Below the pieces are notes generated by a model. The model saw only the letters and a program-made list of their open reading frames with translations, was not told where the DNA came from and ran no database searches. A program made the position numbers and the translations under genes. Positions 16,418 to 25,491 of a DNA stretch of 64,000 bases are shown one piece after another. Position 1 is the first letter of the stretch. The number at the start of each line of letters is the position of its first letter. This DNA is from CAZPBN01 sp964584935 (GTDB taxonomy: Bacteria > Acidobacteriota > Aminicenantia > Aminicenantales > Aminicenantaceae): contig CAZPBN010000012.1 in assembly GCA_964584935.1 (NCBI GenBank), forward strand, positions 1 through 64,000. Direction: 5' to 3'.

Positions 16418-16753
16418 TTGAAAAATCTTAATTCGCAGCCCCAAATAATCGATTCTACTTTGAAGATGTTCCTATCTGAGGTAAAAAAATTCGAGAAGAA
16501 AATATCTGCCATATATCTTTTTGGTTCTAGAGCAAGGCAGACCGCAAGACCGAATTCGGATTATGACCTGCTTATTGTGACGGGGGATAAAAACATTAAA
16601 GATTCCCTTTATTATATTGCGGTGGATGTTTTTTGTAAAACTGGAGCTGATATTTCCATGAAAATATTAACAGAGGATAATTTTATAAGGCTAAAAAAAC
16701 TATCTGCTCCATTTATTACTAATGTATTGAAAGAAGGGAAGAAAATTGCATAA
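16418..16753 (+). CDS. mntA: MNT-type nucleotidyltransferase antitoxin
   Basis: A small nucleotidyltransferase-domain protein. GSRARQTARPNSDYD is the exact GSx10DxD signature of minimal nucleotidyltransferases. TTG 16418 with AGGGA seven bases before is the preferred start; the frame stays open to a TTG at 16358, and ATG 16466 is also possible. Its stop overlaps the start of the HEPN gene. In MntA/HepT systems the nucleotidyltransferase AMPylates and silences the HEPN ribonuclease toxin. The symbol is by analogy. Confidence 0.75.
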   Translation: MKNLNSQPQIIDSTLKMFLSEVKKFEKKISAIYLFGSRARQTARPNSDYDLLIVTGDKNIKDSLYYIAVDVFCKTGADISMKILTEDNFIRLKKLSAPFITNVLKEGKKIA

Positions 16754-17144
16754 TACGAATAAAGAAATAATAAAGGGGTATATAGAAGCTGCAAAAGTCA
16801 AGCTTGACTCTGCTGAAATTTTACTCAAACACTCAAAATATGATGATACTGTTTCCAGAGCTTATTATGCGGTTTTCCATTGCGCACAGGCATTACTGTT
16901 AAGCATTGGAGTTAAGGCTGAAAGTCATTCTGGAGTAAGACAGCTTTTTGGGCTTCATTTTATAAAGAATGAGGAATTTAGCAAAAAATACGGGAAATAT
17001 TTGAAAAAGCTTAAAGATGATCGTGAAAATGGAGACTATGGAATATTTTCTATTCTTGAAAAGGATGATGCCCAAAAAGCGATCAAAGAAGCAGAAGAAT
17101 TTATTGCAGAAACAGTTAGATATTTAAAAGAAAAAGGGATTTAA
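16746..17144 (+). CDS. HEPN-domain toxin (HepT-like)
   Basis: A 132-residue HEPN protein starting at TTG 16746, overlapping the preceding gene by eight bases, with GAAGGGAAG as ribosome-binding site. ILLKHSKYDDTVSRAYYAVFHCAQALLL is the typical HEPN helix pair; the late motif RENGDYG is at the place of the R-x4-6-H/Y ribonuclease motif. Order and overlap match MNT-HEPN toxin-antitoxin modules. It ends in a short gap before the convergent ZIP gene. Confidence 0.75.
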   Translation: MHNTNKEIIKGYIEAAKVKLDSAEILLKHSKYDDTVSRAYYAVFHCAQALLLSIGVKAESHSGVRQLFGLHFIKNEEFSKKYGKYLKKLKDDRENGDYGIFSILEKDDAQKAIKEAEEFIAETVRYLKEKGI

Positions 17145-17297
17145 ACAATGCGCCTCCAAAATTTCTAAAGGCATTATAAATAGATATAAAAATATTTTTC
17201 TGTTTGTTCTTATTTGTGTTTCTTTTTTTATTCATTTTATTCAATCCCATTCTCAATATTGATCGAGTTTTCTTTCTTTCGTCTCCAGCTAAAAAGA

Positions 17298-18071
17298 TCA
17301 AATCATCAACAGACTCAACGCCATGATTAACATCCCCAGGACTATTCCCAATATCACAGTATGCCCATGACCAGAACGGTAAGCTGTCGGAATGATTTCA
17401 TCCACAGATATATAGACCATGATACCTGCTACGAATGCCAAAAGGGACGCAATTAAAACTTCAGATAAAAAGGGCATCAATATCAAGAATCCAAAAAGAG
17501 CCCCCACCGGTTCTGAAACACCGGATAAAAAAGAGTAAACAAATGCTTTGTTTCTATTTCCTGTGGCATAAAATAAAGGGATCGATACAGCAATCCCTTC
17601 AGGTATATTATGGATAGCTATAGCCATGGCAATAATCACCCCCAGCTCGACATCATTTAAGGCTGTCGCAAAGATCCCCAGTCCTTCTGGAAAATTATGA
17701 ATTCCAATAGCCAAGGCAGTGAAAAAACCTGTTCTCATAAGGCTTTTATCTCCTTTAGTTTCCTTAATATCTTGTTCACCTCTGTAGTGATGAGGATTTT
17801 TCTCTTCAGGAATTATTATATCAATTAAACCGATAAAACTAATTCCAATGAAAAACGCCACGATACTCCAGACTTTTCCAACATTTTCAATCGATTGAGG
17901 CAAAAGTTCCATGAACGATATGTAAATCATCACCCCGGCTGAAAATCCTAGAGAAAAGGAAAGATACCTTATCTTCGGTTTTCTAATAAAATAGGCAATA
18001 GCACTCCCTATCCCCGTCGAAAGCCCGGCAAGAACAGTGAGTAATAGAGGTAAACCGATATCCCAATGCAT
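17298..18071 (-). CDS. zupT: ZIP-family metal transporter (ZupT-like)
   Basis: A 257-residue membrane protein with about eight transmembrane segments. The metal-site motifs HNFPEG and HNIPEG occur in segments four and five, as in ZupT, which imports Zn2+ and other divalent cations. A short loop between segments three and four (EEKNPHHYRGEQDIKE) carries the usual His-containing metal-binding stretch. It stands alone; the 293-base gap to the glutamate dehydrogenase gene shows no metal-regulator box that I can identify. Confidence 0.85.
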   Translation of the reverse strand: MHWDIGLPLLLTVLAGLSTGIGSAIAYFIRKPKIRYLSFSLGFSAGVMIYISFMELLPQSIENVGKVWSIVAFFIGISFIGLIDIIIPEEKNPHHYRGEQDIKETKGDKSLMRTGFFTALAIGIHNFPEGLGIFATALNDVELGVIIAMAIAIHNIPEGIAVSIPLFYATGNRNKAFVYSFLSGVSEPVGALFGFLILMPFLSEVLIASLLAFVAGIMVYISVDEIIPTAYRSGHGHTVILGIVLGMLIMALSLLMI

Positions 18072-18364
18072 TAATATAATTCCTTATCCAATCTAGAACA
18101 ATAGGACGATCCTTTCTTTCTTGTATGGAATGGGATATATTTGTAAATATTATGAACAAGAAATAGCTGGAGAAAGAGTGATTTTATCTCTTTTTCTTTT
18201 TTCTGTACGCCCATTAAACAATAAGCATACAGATTTGAACAAAAAATACAATGAAAAGGAGGATAAATCTCTGTTCTAATGGATTCACTCATCCTCTCAA
18301 ATTCATTTCATTCCCCTTAAGCTGAAATAATCTGTATCCAAGCTCTTTTCTCTGAATGCTCTCC

Positions 18365-19846
18365 TTACGGGAAGATTCCTCTTTCTTTATAGACCGTTTC
18401 AATGCGTGATATAGCTACCATCTGAGCCGCTGTTCGCATATCCACTTTTTTCTCTTTCGCCTTTTCACACACACGTTCATAGGCATTGACAATGATCTTA
18501 TGCAGTTTGTGATCCACTTCCTCAATATCCCAGAATTCACTGCGTTTATTCTGAAGCCACTCAAAGTAGCTAACAATCACTCCTCCGGCATTGCAGAGAA
18601 TATCCGGAATAACATCTATTCCTCTGCTAACCAAAACTTTATCTCCATCCGGAGTGGTCGGGCCGTTGGCCCCTTCAGCAACGAGTTTAACCTTTAACAG
18701 TTTTGCAGTCTCTGATGTGATCTGATCTTCCAGAGCAGCCGGGATGAATATGTCCGCATCGGTGGTTAAGAAGGCCTCATGATCTATAGGACGTGCCTTA
18801 GGATAACCTTTTATAAGATTGTTGTTATTTTCCATATAATGAATCAAATCATCAGGATCAATGCCTTCCTTATTATAAATCGCTCCGGACACATCTTCGA
18901 CTGCCAAGAGATTTGATCCGTTTCTTTTCATCAATCGTGCTGACCAGGATCCAACATTCCCAAATCCTTGGATCATATAGGTCAATCCTTTCATGTTGAA
19001 TCCGCGATCCTTAACCCACTTCTCAATAAGAAAAACCAAACCTTGCCCTGTGGCTTTGTTGCGGCCTTGGGATCCACCCGCTTCGATGGGTTTCCCCGTG
19101 ACCACGTGAATAGACCGATTACGTTCATTGGGAGCCACAGTTGACATATATGTGTCCATTATCCACGCCATGATCTGGGGGTTCGTATTCACATCTGGAG
19201 CGGGAATATCATAGTCCGGACCGATATTATTTCCTAAAGAAAATGTGAACCGCCGGGTTATATTTTCTAATTCTCCATTACTGAAATCACTTGGATCAAT
19301 TTGGATCCCTCCTTTGGCTCCTCCAAAAGGGATATTGGCAATGGCTGTCTTCCAAGTCATCAGAGTAGCCAGGGCTTTTATTTCGTCAACGTCAACAAGG
19401 GGATGAAATCGCAATCCGCCTTTGAATGGTCCCAGGATATTGTTATGCTGAACCCGATAGCCGGTTAACATTTTAACTGTCCCGTCATCCATTTTAACCG
19501 GAAAATGAACCACAAGTTCATTCATCGTTTCTGCCAAGATCCCACAAATATCTCTGTCAAAATGATTGTATTCCTTGATTTGTTCCAGTCGCTCGACAAT
19601 ATCTTTATACAAGTTTGATTTTTTTCTTTGTTTGGCTCTGTAATAGGGACATCGCCAAACGCCAGTTTCAGGTCTTGGTATATTACAAATCTCTTCTAGT
19701 TCACAAGAATTGCACAATCCTTTGAATTTTTTCCCTTCTTCAAAGCCTGGTCTCCCGTGTTGATAATACAACAGTTTCCATTCTTTGGTTGTTGACAAAG
19801 GCCTCAAACCATTGTTGTATTTACTCTCTCTTGTGTTATCTTTCAT
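18365..19846 (-). CDS. gdhA: Glu/Leu/Phe/Val-type glutamate dehydrogenase with a four-cysteine N-terminal extension
   Basis: A 493-residue enzyme interconverting glutamate and 2-oxoglutarate plus ammonia. ATG 19846 is chosen over the in-frame GTG 19864 because AAGGAG lies before it. The catalytic segment is IPFGGAKGGIQ, and GFGNVGSW is the dinucleotide fold. Unusually, about 70 residues precede the normal start, with Cys45, Cys48, Cys54 and Cys66 (CX2CX5CX11C, within GLCNSCELEEIC and WRCPYY). This could hold zinc or an iron-sulfur cluster. A consensus sigma-54 promoter lies 29 bases upstream and an NtrC-type regulator is the next gene upstream, so nitrogen or carbon-responsive activation is likely. 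Confidence 0.9.
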   Translation of the reverse strand: MKDNTRESKYNNGLRPLSTTKEWKLLYYQHGRPGFEEGKKFKGLCNSCELEEICNIPRPETGVWRCPYYRAKQRKKSNLYKDIVERLEQIKEYNHFDRDICGILAETMNELVVHFPVKMDDGTVKMLTGYRVQHNNILGPFKGGLRFHPLVDVDEIKALATLMTWKTAIANIPFGGAKGGIQIDPSDFSNGELENITRRFTFSLGNNIGPDYDIPAPDVNTNPQIMAWIMDTYMSTVAPNERNRSIHVVTGKPIEAGGSQGRNKATGQGLVFLIEKWVKDRGFNMKGLTYMIQGFGNVGSWSARLMKRNGSNLLAVEDVSGAIYNKEGIDPDDLIHYMENNNNLIKGYPKARPIDHEAFLTTDADIFIPAALEDQITSETAKLLKVKLVAEGANGPTTPDGDKVLVSRGIDVIPDILCNAGGVIVSYFEWLQNKRSEFWDIEEVDHKLHKIIVNAYERVCEKAKEKKVDMRTAAQMVAISRIETVYKERGIFP

Positions 19847-19874
19847 TTTTTTCTCCTTTCTCACATCTCCTTTA

Positions 19875-19892
19875 TTGCAATTTCAGTGCCAA
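19875..19892 (-). promoter_or_regulatory. Sigma-54 (-24/-12) promoter of the glutamate dehydrogenase gene
   Basis: On the minus strand: TTGGCACTGAAATTGCAA. It has TGGCAC, exactly ten bases between GG and GC, and TTGCA, a near-perfect match to the sigma-54 consensus. The GC lies about 31 bases before ATG 19846, leaving a leader of roughly 20 bases. An activator of the required class is encoded next door (20078-21445). Confidence 0.75.
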
Positions 19893-20077
19893 ATATAATA
19901 TTTCATCCTTTTACTCCAATACCACTGGCGATATTATTTTTTGATTTCTTTAACTTGTTGAAAAAAAAAGAGTTATTTAACGCCCACAATGGATAGAGCT
20001 GGGAATCCATTCACTCAGGTTTTTTTTGAATAATGAGAAAAGCGGGGAGATTTGTACCAGCGGGGAAAATTTCTCCG

Positions 20078-21445
20078 CTATGTGTGTTTCTTATTCGAGT
20101 CTGGTATTTTTATTTTTTTTAACTTTTCACGAAGCGTTTTCCTGTCAACTCCTAGGATTTCAGCTGCTTTAGTCTTATTGTTATCCACGCTGGTTAAAAC
20201 ACTAAGAATATATTCAGCCTCCACTTCAGCCAAGCTTCTATGTCTTTTAATCCCACTGAGGGCCGAAAAACGCATAAGCGATGGAAGGTCAGGAACATCA
20301 ATAATATTCCCTTCAGACATGACCACAAATCTTTGTACAATATTCTCCAACTCTCTAACATTTCCCGGCCAATAATAACTTTTCAAAACCTGCAAAGCAC
20401 TTTCAGAAAACCGGGGGATTGACTTTCCAAACTCTTTGGCATACTTATCAGCAAAATGTTTGATCAACAACAAAATGTCTTCCTCTCTTTCTCTCAAAGG
20501 AGGAACCTCAATAGTGATCACATTCAGCCGGTAATAAAGATCCTCACGAAATGCTCCTTTATTCACATACCCCTGCAGGTCTTTGTTTGTTGCTGCAATG
20601 ATCCTCACATCCACTTTCTGAGGGTACCTTTCTCCAACCATAATGACTTCCTTATCCTGGAGCACACGAAGGAGCTTGACTTGCATGGATAAACTTGTCT
20701 CGCTTATTTCATCTAGAAAAATAGTCCCTCCATCTGCTGTCTGAAAAAACCCAGCCCTGGTTTCTGTAGCCCCTGTAAAAGCTCCTTTCACATACCCAAA
20801 AAGCTCACTTTCGAGTAAAGCCTCAGGGATCCCTCCGCAATTTATAGGGACAAAAGGAGACGAAGCGCGGGTGCTTTTGTAATGAATGGCTCTTGCCACC
20901 AGTTCTTTCCCAGTTCCACTCTCTCCAGTAATAAGAATCGTCGCTGAGCTTGAGCATGCTTTCTCGATAGCATTAAAAACCCTATGCATCGTTTTTGATT
21001 CTCCGATGAGCCCATAACGAGCGATAGGGACTTTATCGGTTTGCTTCTGAGTTGTTCTTCGCTCCTTGAGCTTACTGAGAACACGCTTCACAGAAGCAAA
21101 AAGTTCCTCATCAGTGAAGGGTTTCGCAAGATATTCTTCAGCTCCGGTTTTAACGGCTTCGACAGCTCCCTCAATGGAAGGATATCCTGTGATCATGATA
21201 ACTTCCGTATCTTTATAGTTTTCCTGAATATGCCGGACTAGGCTCAAACCATCTACCTTTGGCATTTTGAGATCCGTTATGACCAAATCCATTGGGGTGG
21301 ATTCGAGAATCTTTATAGCCTCCACTGATCCCGGTGCAGTAAAGACATTATATCCTTTGGGCTCTAGATTTCTCCGCATCACCTCTAATATATCCAGAGA
21401 ATCATCCACAATAAGAATGCTTTCTTTTTTTGAAGGTTTTTTCAT
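20078..21445 (-). CDS. NtrC-family sigma-54-dependent response regulator
   Basis: A 455-residue activator with three domains. The receiver (about 8-125) has VDDS and the phospho-acceptor Asp in VITDLKMPKVDG, with Lys in LAKPF. The AAA+ domain (about 145-380) has Walker A GESGTGKE, and the sigma-54 contact loop GAFTGA is intact. The C-terminal Fis-type helix-turn-helix is AAEILGVDRKTLREKLKKI. It lies two bases after its sensor kinase gene, so they form a two-component operon. Targets are unknown; the three sigma-54 promoters in this window are candidates. Confidence 0.92.
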   Translation of the reverse strand: MKKPSKKESILIVDDSLDILEVMRRNLEPKGYNVFTAPGSVEAIKILESTPMDLVITDLKMPKVDGLSLVRHIQENYKDTEVIMITGYPSIEGAVEAVKTGAEEYLAKPFTDEELFASVKRVLSKLKERRTTQKQTDKVPIARYGLIGESKTMHRVFNAIEKACSSSATILITGESGTGKELVARAIHYKSTRASSPFVPINCGGIPEALLESELFGYVKGAFTGATETRAGFFQTADGGTIFLDEISETSLSMQVKLLRVLQDKEVIMVGERYPQKVDVRIIAATNKDLQGYVNKGAFREDLYYRLNVITIEVPPLREREEDILLLIKHFADKYAKEFGKSIPRFSESALQVLKSYYWPGNVRELENIVQRFVVMSEGNIIDVPDLPSLMRFSALSGIKRHRSLAEVEAEYILSVLTSVDNNKTKAAEILGVDRKTLREKLKKIKIPDSNKKHT

Positions 21446-21447
21446 CT

Positions 21448-23193
21448 TTACTTCTCGCTTTTTTCATTCGATTCAGGGATTGGAAGCCTTATCTCGAACC
21501 TTGTCCCCTGTCCCACCTTGCTTTTCACATCTATGGATCCTCCGTGGGAAGTAACAATTCCATGAACCACAGGCAACCCCAGCCCTGTTCCTTTTCCAAT
21601 CTCCTTGGTTGTAAAAAAGGGAATAAATATCTTTTTGACAATGCCTTCCTCCATACCAACACCTGTGTCCTCCACTATAAATGAAATGGTTTTCCCTGAT
21701 GATTCTGTTTTTATGGTTAATTCTCCACCATTGGGCATAGCCTGTATGGCATTGACAGCGATGTTGACAAAAACCTGTGTCATTTGAGCTGGGTCGGCAG
21801 TGATGTCTGGTATATTTTGAGAAAAGTTGCGAATAATCTTTATTCCTTCTTTGGCACATCGCGATTCAAGAAAATAAAGGCTCTCTTCAACAATTTGACT
21901 TAAACTCACTTGAGCTTTTTGAGGAGGCATCTGACGTGCAAACAGCATCAATTTCTTAACCACTTCTCGTGCATGCAGAGAGGCTTTCATAATTTTTTCA
22001 GTATCTTTTTTCACTTGATCGGATAAATCAGGATATTTCTGAACAAGCTGGGCAAATCCAAGAATGCTCCCTATAGGCTCATTCAATTCATGGGCTACTC
22101 CTGCAGATAATTGACCGATCGTAGCTAACCGGTCTGCATGCCTCAGCTGCTCTTGAAGTTTTTCTTTATCATGTTCTGTTTGCTTCCGTTCAATAATCAA
22201 AGCCACCTCTTTAGCAACTGTATCAATTAAATTGCGCTCTTCTTTGAGAAAAGGGCCTTCGTCAAGCTCCGGTTTTTTTTCTGAATAAATCACTTCAACG
22301 GTACCCCGCTCGCAATCACTAACAATAATACTCACCCTCTGTCTATGAACCCCATTTTGAAAATCATCAGTTAAGTAAGACTTTTGATCCACAGTAATTC
22401 TAGCTGAAGTGATCTCAGGATACAGCCAGGCTGGAGGAAGAAGCTGTGCAATTCCTTGAAGAATTTCTTCCAAGGAAAGGTCAGTCCGTTCCGCGAGCTT
22501 TGCAATACCATATAGACAGGTGAGTTCTTTAACCCTTTCGTTAAGCTCTACTTGAGCCCGCCGGTGAGCGGCAGCAATCCCTAAGGTCTGGACAACATCC
22601 TCACAAAATAACACATCTTTTTTTTGGAAAGAATCAGGGGGCTTATTTTTTAATTGGAGCAATCCAATGTTTTCATTCTCCACGACAATCGGGACCACAA
22701 CTAAAGACCTGTAATTTTCAAACTTCATGGATTGGATCGAAGATACTCCCGAAATTTGTTTGGACAGAAAAGCAAGTGTTTTTTCAGTATGGTTTGTCCA
22801 AAAACTTCCATTGTCTGTTATAAAAGGCAAAGAAGAATCATATTGCTTAAGAAGAATATTCAAGCATAACTGATCCAGAGAAGAGTCTTTTTTCAATCCA
22901 GGTATATAGTGACCATTTCTATCTTTCACAACAGGAACAATTTCAAAGCGGAAAGACTGTTTTTTAGAACGCCTCATTTCACTTCGGTAATACTTCCCCC
23001 GCTCCTTCAGCCACATCTCTACGGAATCACACCCACAAAATTCCAAGATAATTCTGGAAGTTTCTTTTAAAAAATCGATCCTCAGAAAGCCATGAAAGGC
23101 AAGATGCATGATTTGATCTGAAACATTTCGGAAATCTTTAAGCTCATGGGGCGGGGCAAATTCTCTATTGGATTTCTTTGATGTCTTCGTCAT
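21448..23193 (-). CDS. GAF-domain sensor histidine kinase
   Basis: A 581-residue cytoplasmic-looking kinase without clear membrane segments. The N-terminal part contains one or two GAF-like regions (around 30-200 and 215-330). The dimerisation/phospho-acceptor helix is GVAHELNEPIGSILGF, with the usual H-E after AGVA, then N-box NIAVNAIQAMPNGG, DTGVGM and GKGTGLGLPV of the ATPase domain. This is the NtrB-like arrangement and it precedes the NtrC-type regulator by two bases. The signal is likely a soluble ligand or redox state bound by the GAF region; this cannot be told from sequence. Confidence 0.9.
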   Translation of the reverse strand: MTKTSKKSNREFAPPHELKDFRNVSDQIMHLAFHGFLRIDFLKETSRIILEFCGCDSVEMWLKERGKYYRSEMRRSKKQSFRFEIVPVVKDRNGHYIPGLKKDSSLDQLCLNILLKQYDSSLPFITDNGSFWTNHTEKTLAFLSKQISGVSSIQSMKFENYRSLVVVPIVVENENIGLLQLKNKPPDSFQKKDVLFCEDVVQTLGIAAAHRRAQVELNERVKELTCLYGIAKLAERTDLSLEEILQGIAQLLPPAWLYPEITSARITVDQKSYLTDDFQNGVHRQRVSIIVSDCERGTVEVIYSEKKPELDEGPFLKEERNLIDTVAKEVALIIERKQTEHDKEKLQEQLRHADRLATIGQLSAGVAHELNEPIGSILGFAQLVQKYPDLSDQVKKDTEKIMKASLHAREVVKKLMLFARQMPPQKAQVSLSQIVEESLYFLESRCAKEGIKIIRNFSQNIPDITADPAQMTQVFVNIAVNAIQAMPNGGELTIKTESSGKTISFIVEDTGVGMEEGIVKKIFIPFFTTKEIGKGTGLGLPVVHGIVTSHGGSIDVKSKVGQGTRFEIRLPIPESNEKSEK

Positions 23194-23294
23194 ATAATAT
23201 TTTTATATTTTGTTTCCCTCAAATTAGCTTTTTTTCTCATTCATAACCCTCTCAACATTTCTATCTGTGATGCTATAAGAAAGCAGCTCTTCCG

Positions 23295-23402
23295 TCAAGA
23301 CAAAATACAAAAGACAAAGAACGCAAAAAAGAACGTCAGGGAAACCGTCTTCTTGGTGTATTTGATGACAGGATCTTTTTCATTGTTGTTCGATTTAACC
23401 AT
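23295..23402 (-). CDS. Putative 35-residue single-span membrane protein
   Basis: In the 319-base gap between the divergent kinase and stress-protein genes, the minus strand holds an ATG frame of 35 codons. It encodes a hydrophilic start (MVKSNNNEKDPVIKYTKK) followed by a 17-residue hydrophobic stretch rich in Phe (TVSLTFFFAFFVFCILS), then TGA. AAGG lies nine bases before the ATG. The architecture of a membrane microprotein is convincing, but there is no homology support. No other gene is visible in the gap. Confidence 0.35.
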   Translation of the reverse strand: MVKSNNNEKDPVIKYTKKTVSLTFFFAFFVFCILS

Positions 23403-23512
23403 AATAACAGACCTTCAAAACAATTCTCATGGTTTTTTCTTGTCTTTTTAGTTTTTCCTGTTAAAATATTTGTGCATTTGCACGCTATTGAAGAAATTTA
23501 AGGAGTAAAAAA

Positions 23513-24388
23513 ATGGGTGATTTTTTTAAAAAAATTCTTTGGGCAACAGATTTTTCAGATGAGGCTCAAGATTCCCTTTATTATGCGGATATTTTTGCAA
23601 AAACTTTTAAAGCCAAACTCTTTGCCCTTCATGTTGTGCCGGATTTTTCACCTGCTTTATACACAGCTCCCTCAATGAAAGAACAAATTGAAAAAAGAGT
23701 CAATTCTGTTAAAAAAGAAGCGACAAAAAAACTTGAAACATTGAAGAAGTCCAAAGGGATATCTTTTGATATTTTAACCAAAAAAGGAAATGCATCAAAA
23801 AAAATAATAGAAGCAATCGAAGAAAATGACATAGATCTGGTGGTCATGGGAAAAAAAGGTATGTCTGCATTGGAAAAAATATTCATTGGAAGTGTGGCAA
23901 ATCATGTTTTAAGGGCTGTCCCCTGTCCGATATTACTCACAAAAAAGAAAACCGGAAAACCAAAATTTAAGAAATTTCTTGTTCCTACCGATTTTACGGA
24001 ACAGGAAGAAGTAGAAAGAAACTATGCTTGGAAACTGGCTAAGGAATTTGATGGGGATCTGACCTTTCTTCATGTTTTGGAGCTCCATGATTACGAATTT
24101 TCTCCCCGAGTCCTTGACGAAATGTTTGACTCTCTAATGAAAAAACTCAAGCAGAGAAGGAAAAGCGAAAAAGAAGATATAAAGATTTCAGAAGAAATTA
24201 CTCGTGCGATTAATGCTTCTCTTGGAATCGTCGATTATGCTGAAACTAACAAGTATGATTTAATCATAATATCCACTTATGTTCATAGTAGACTGGAAAA
24301 ATTCTTTCTAGGAAGCACGACGGAAAAAGTAATCTCGCATTCCAATATTCCTATATTTGCCATTCCTCCTGCCGCAGGTTCTGATTAA
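23513..24388 (+). CDS. Tandem universal stress protein (UspA family)
   Basis: A 291-residue protein with two Usp domains. Domain one begins KKILWATDFSDEAQDSLYYA and has the ATP-binding signature GKKGMSALEKIFIGS; domain two begins KKFLVPTDFTEQEE and ends with a variant STYVHSRLEKFFLGSTTEKV. The first domain therefore likely binds ATP, the second may not in the same way. AAGGAG precedes the ATG. It runs two bases ahead of dprA and may be co-transcribed with it. Confidence 0.9.
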   Translation: MGDFFKKILWATDFSDEAQDSLYYADIFAKTFKAKLFALHVVPDFSPALYTAPSMKEQIEKRVNSVKKEATKKLETLKKSKGISFDILTKKGNASKKIIEAIEENDIDLVVMGKKGMSALEKIFIGSVANHVLRAVPCPILLTKKKTGKPKFKKFLVPTDFTEQEEVERNYAWKLAKEFDGDLTFLHVLELHDYEFSPRVLDEMFDSLMKKLKQRRKSEKEDIKISEEITRAINASLGIVDYAETNKYDLIIISTYVHSRLEKFFLGSTTEKVISHSNIPIFAIPPAAGSD

Positions 24389-24390
24389 AG

Positions 24391-25491
24391 GTGAAACAAA
24401 ACCTTGAATACTGGATAGCACTCAATTTCATTCTTTCTGACTCTTATAAATTAACAAAAAAAATTGTTGACTTTTTCCCCTCTGTGGAGGATATTTTCAA
24501 AGCGTCCAGGAATCAATTGATATCCCTGGGGCTGGAAACAAAAGCTGCTGAGAAACTCAAGTCTTCCAGGATTCTTGATGAGTCACGGAGAGAAATCGAA
24601 CGATGCAATCGGTTGAATTATTCCATTCTCACTCTGGACGACGAGAATTATCCGGATTATTTAAGAGAAATCTATGATCCACCGTTCGTCCTTTATTGTG
24701 CTGGAAACAGAGAAGTATTAAACAAGCCTTCCGTTTCTATTGTGGGAGCAAGAAAACCCACACCTTACGGAAGGGCGGCGGCTGATAAGCTGGCACGTGA
24801 ACTTTCTTCTCGTGGGCTTGTTATTGTGAGCGGCCTGGCAAGTGGTCTTGATTCCGTTGCCCATTGGGGTGCTCTCAAAGAAGGAAAGACAACAGCCGTA
24901 CTTGGCTCCGGGTTGGACAATATATATCCAAAGGAAAACCGGGGCCTTTTCAAAAAGATTATTGATGAGGGAGCTGTGATAACAGAATTTCCAAAAAAAT
25001 CTCCTCCGTTGGGATACCATTTTCCTATGCGCAACAGAATAATAAGCGGGCTTTCCATTGCTACAGTCGTTGTGGAAGCATCTAACAGAAGCGGGTCATT
25101 GATTTCTGCCAGACTGGCTCTGGAGCAAAACAGAGAAGTTATGGCTGTTCCCGGTAATATCAATTCAAAATTAAGTGAAGGGACCAACTGGTTGATTAAA
25201 ACAGGAGCCAAAACAGTAACCTGCTGGGAAGATGTTGCCGAAGAATTTCCTCTCCCTCTCAGAGAAAAACTTCTTCAAAAAAAGACAGATACAAAGAGAT
25301 CCCTTCCCTCCTTAACCAGCAGAGAAAAATCCGTGTTTGAAATTTTAAAAACTGATATACAATTTCACATTGACGAAATCGTTAATGAAACAAAACTTTC
25401 CGTTTCTAAAGTGCTTTCTGTCTTAATGACTCTTGAAATAAAAGGGTTGGTTGTTCAAAGGCCAGGAAAATATTATCTCAGGAGATGGTAA
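24391..25491 (+). CDS. dprA: DNA-processing protein DprA
   Basis: A 366-residue protein starting at GTG 24391. DprA loads RecA onto incoming single-stranded DNA during natural transformation. The N-terminal helix-hairpin-helix part is followed by a Rossmann fold: SIVGARKPTPYG, IVSGLASGLDSVAHWGAL, GSGLDNIYPKENRGL, FPMRNRIISGLS, and SGSLISARLALEQNREV with VPGN. The C-terminal 70 residues form a winged helix. It overlaps topA by one base (TAATG). With comEA nearby, competence functions are at least partly present. Confidence 0.93.
   Translation: MKQNLEYWIALNFILSDSYKLTKKIVDFFPSVEDIFKASRNQLISLGLETKAAEKLKSSRILDESRREIERCNRLNYSILTLDDENYPDYLREIYDPPFVLYCAGNREVLNKPSVSIVGARKPTPYGRAAADKLARELSSRGLVIVSGLASGLDSVAHWGALKEGKTTAVLGSGLDNIYPKENRGLFKKIIDEGAVITEFPKKSPPLGYHFPMRNRIISGLSIATVVVEASNRSGSLISARLALEQNREVMAVPGNINSKLSEGTNWLIKTGAKTVTCWEDVAEEFPLPLREKLLQKKTDTKRSLPSLTSREKSVFEILKTDIQFHIDEIVNETKLSVSKVLSVLMTLEIKGLVVQRPGKYYLRRW

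Noticed and set aside
18071..18292. 73-codon minus-strand frame directly before the ZIP transporter gene
   Set aside because: No recognisable composition or motif, a Cys/Tyr-rich low-likelihood peptide, and it lies in the transporter's promoter region.
23460..23500. Possible sigma-54 promoter before the universal stress protein gene (TTGCACG...ATTGA)
   Set aside because: The GG and GC dinucleotides with ten-base spacing are not both present.
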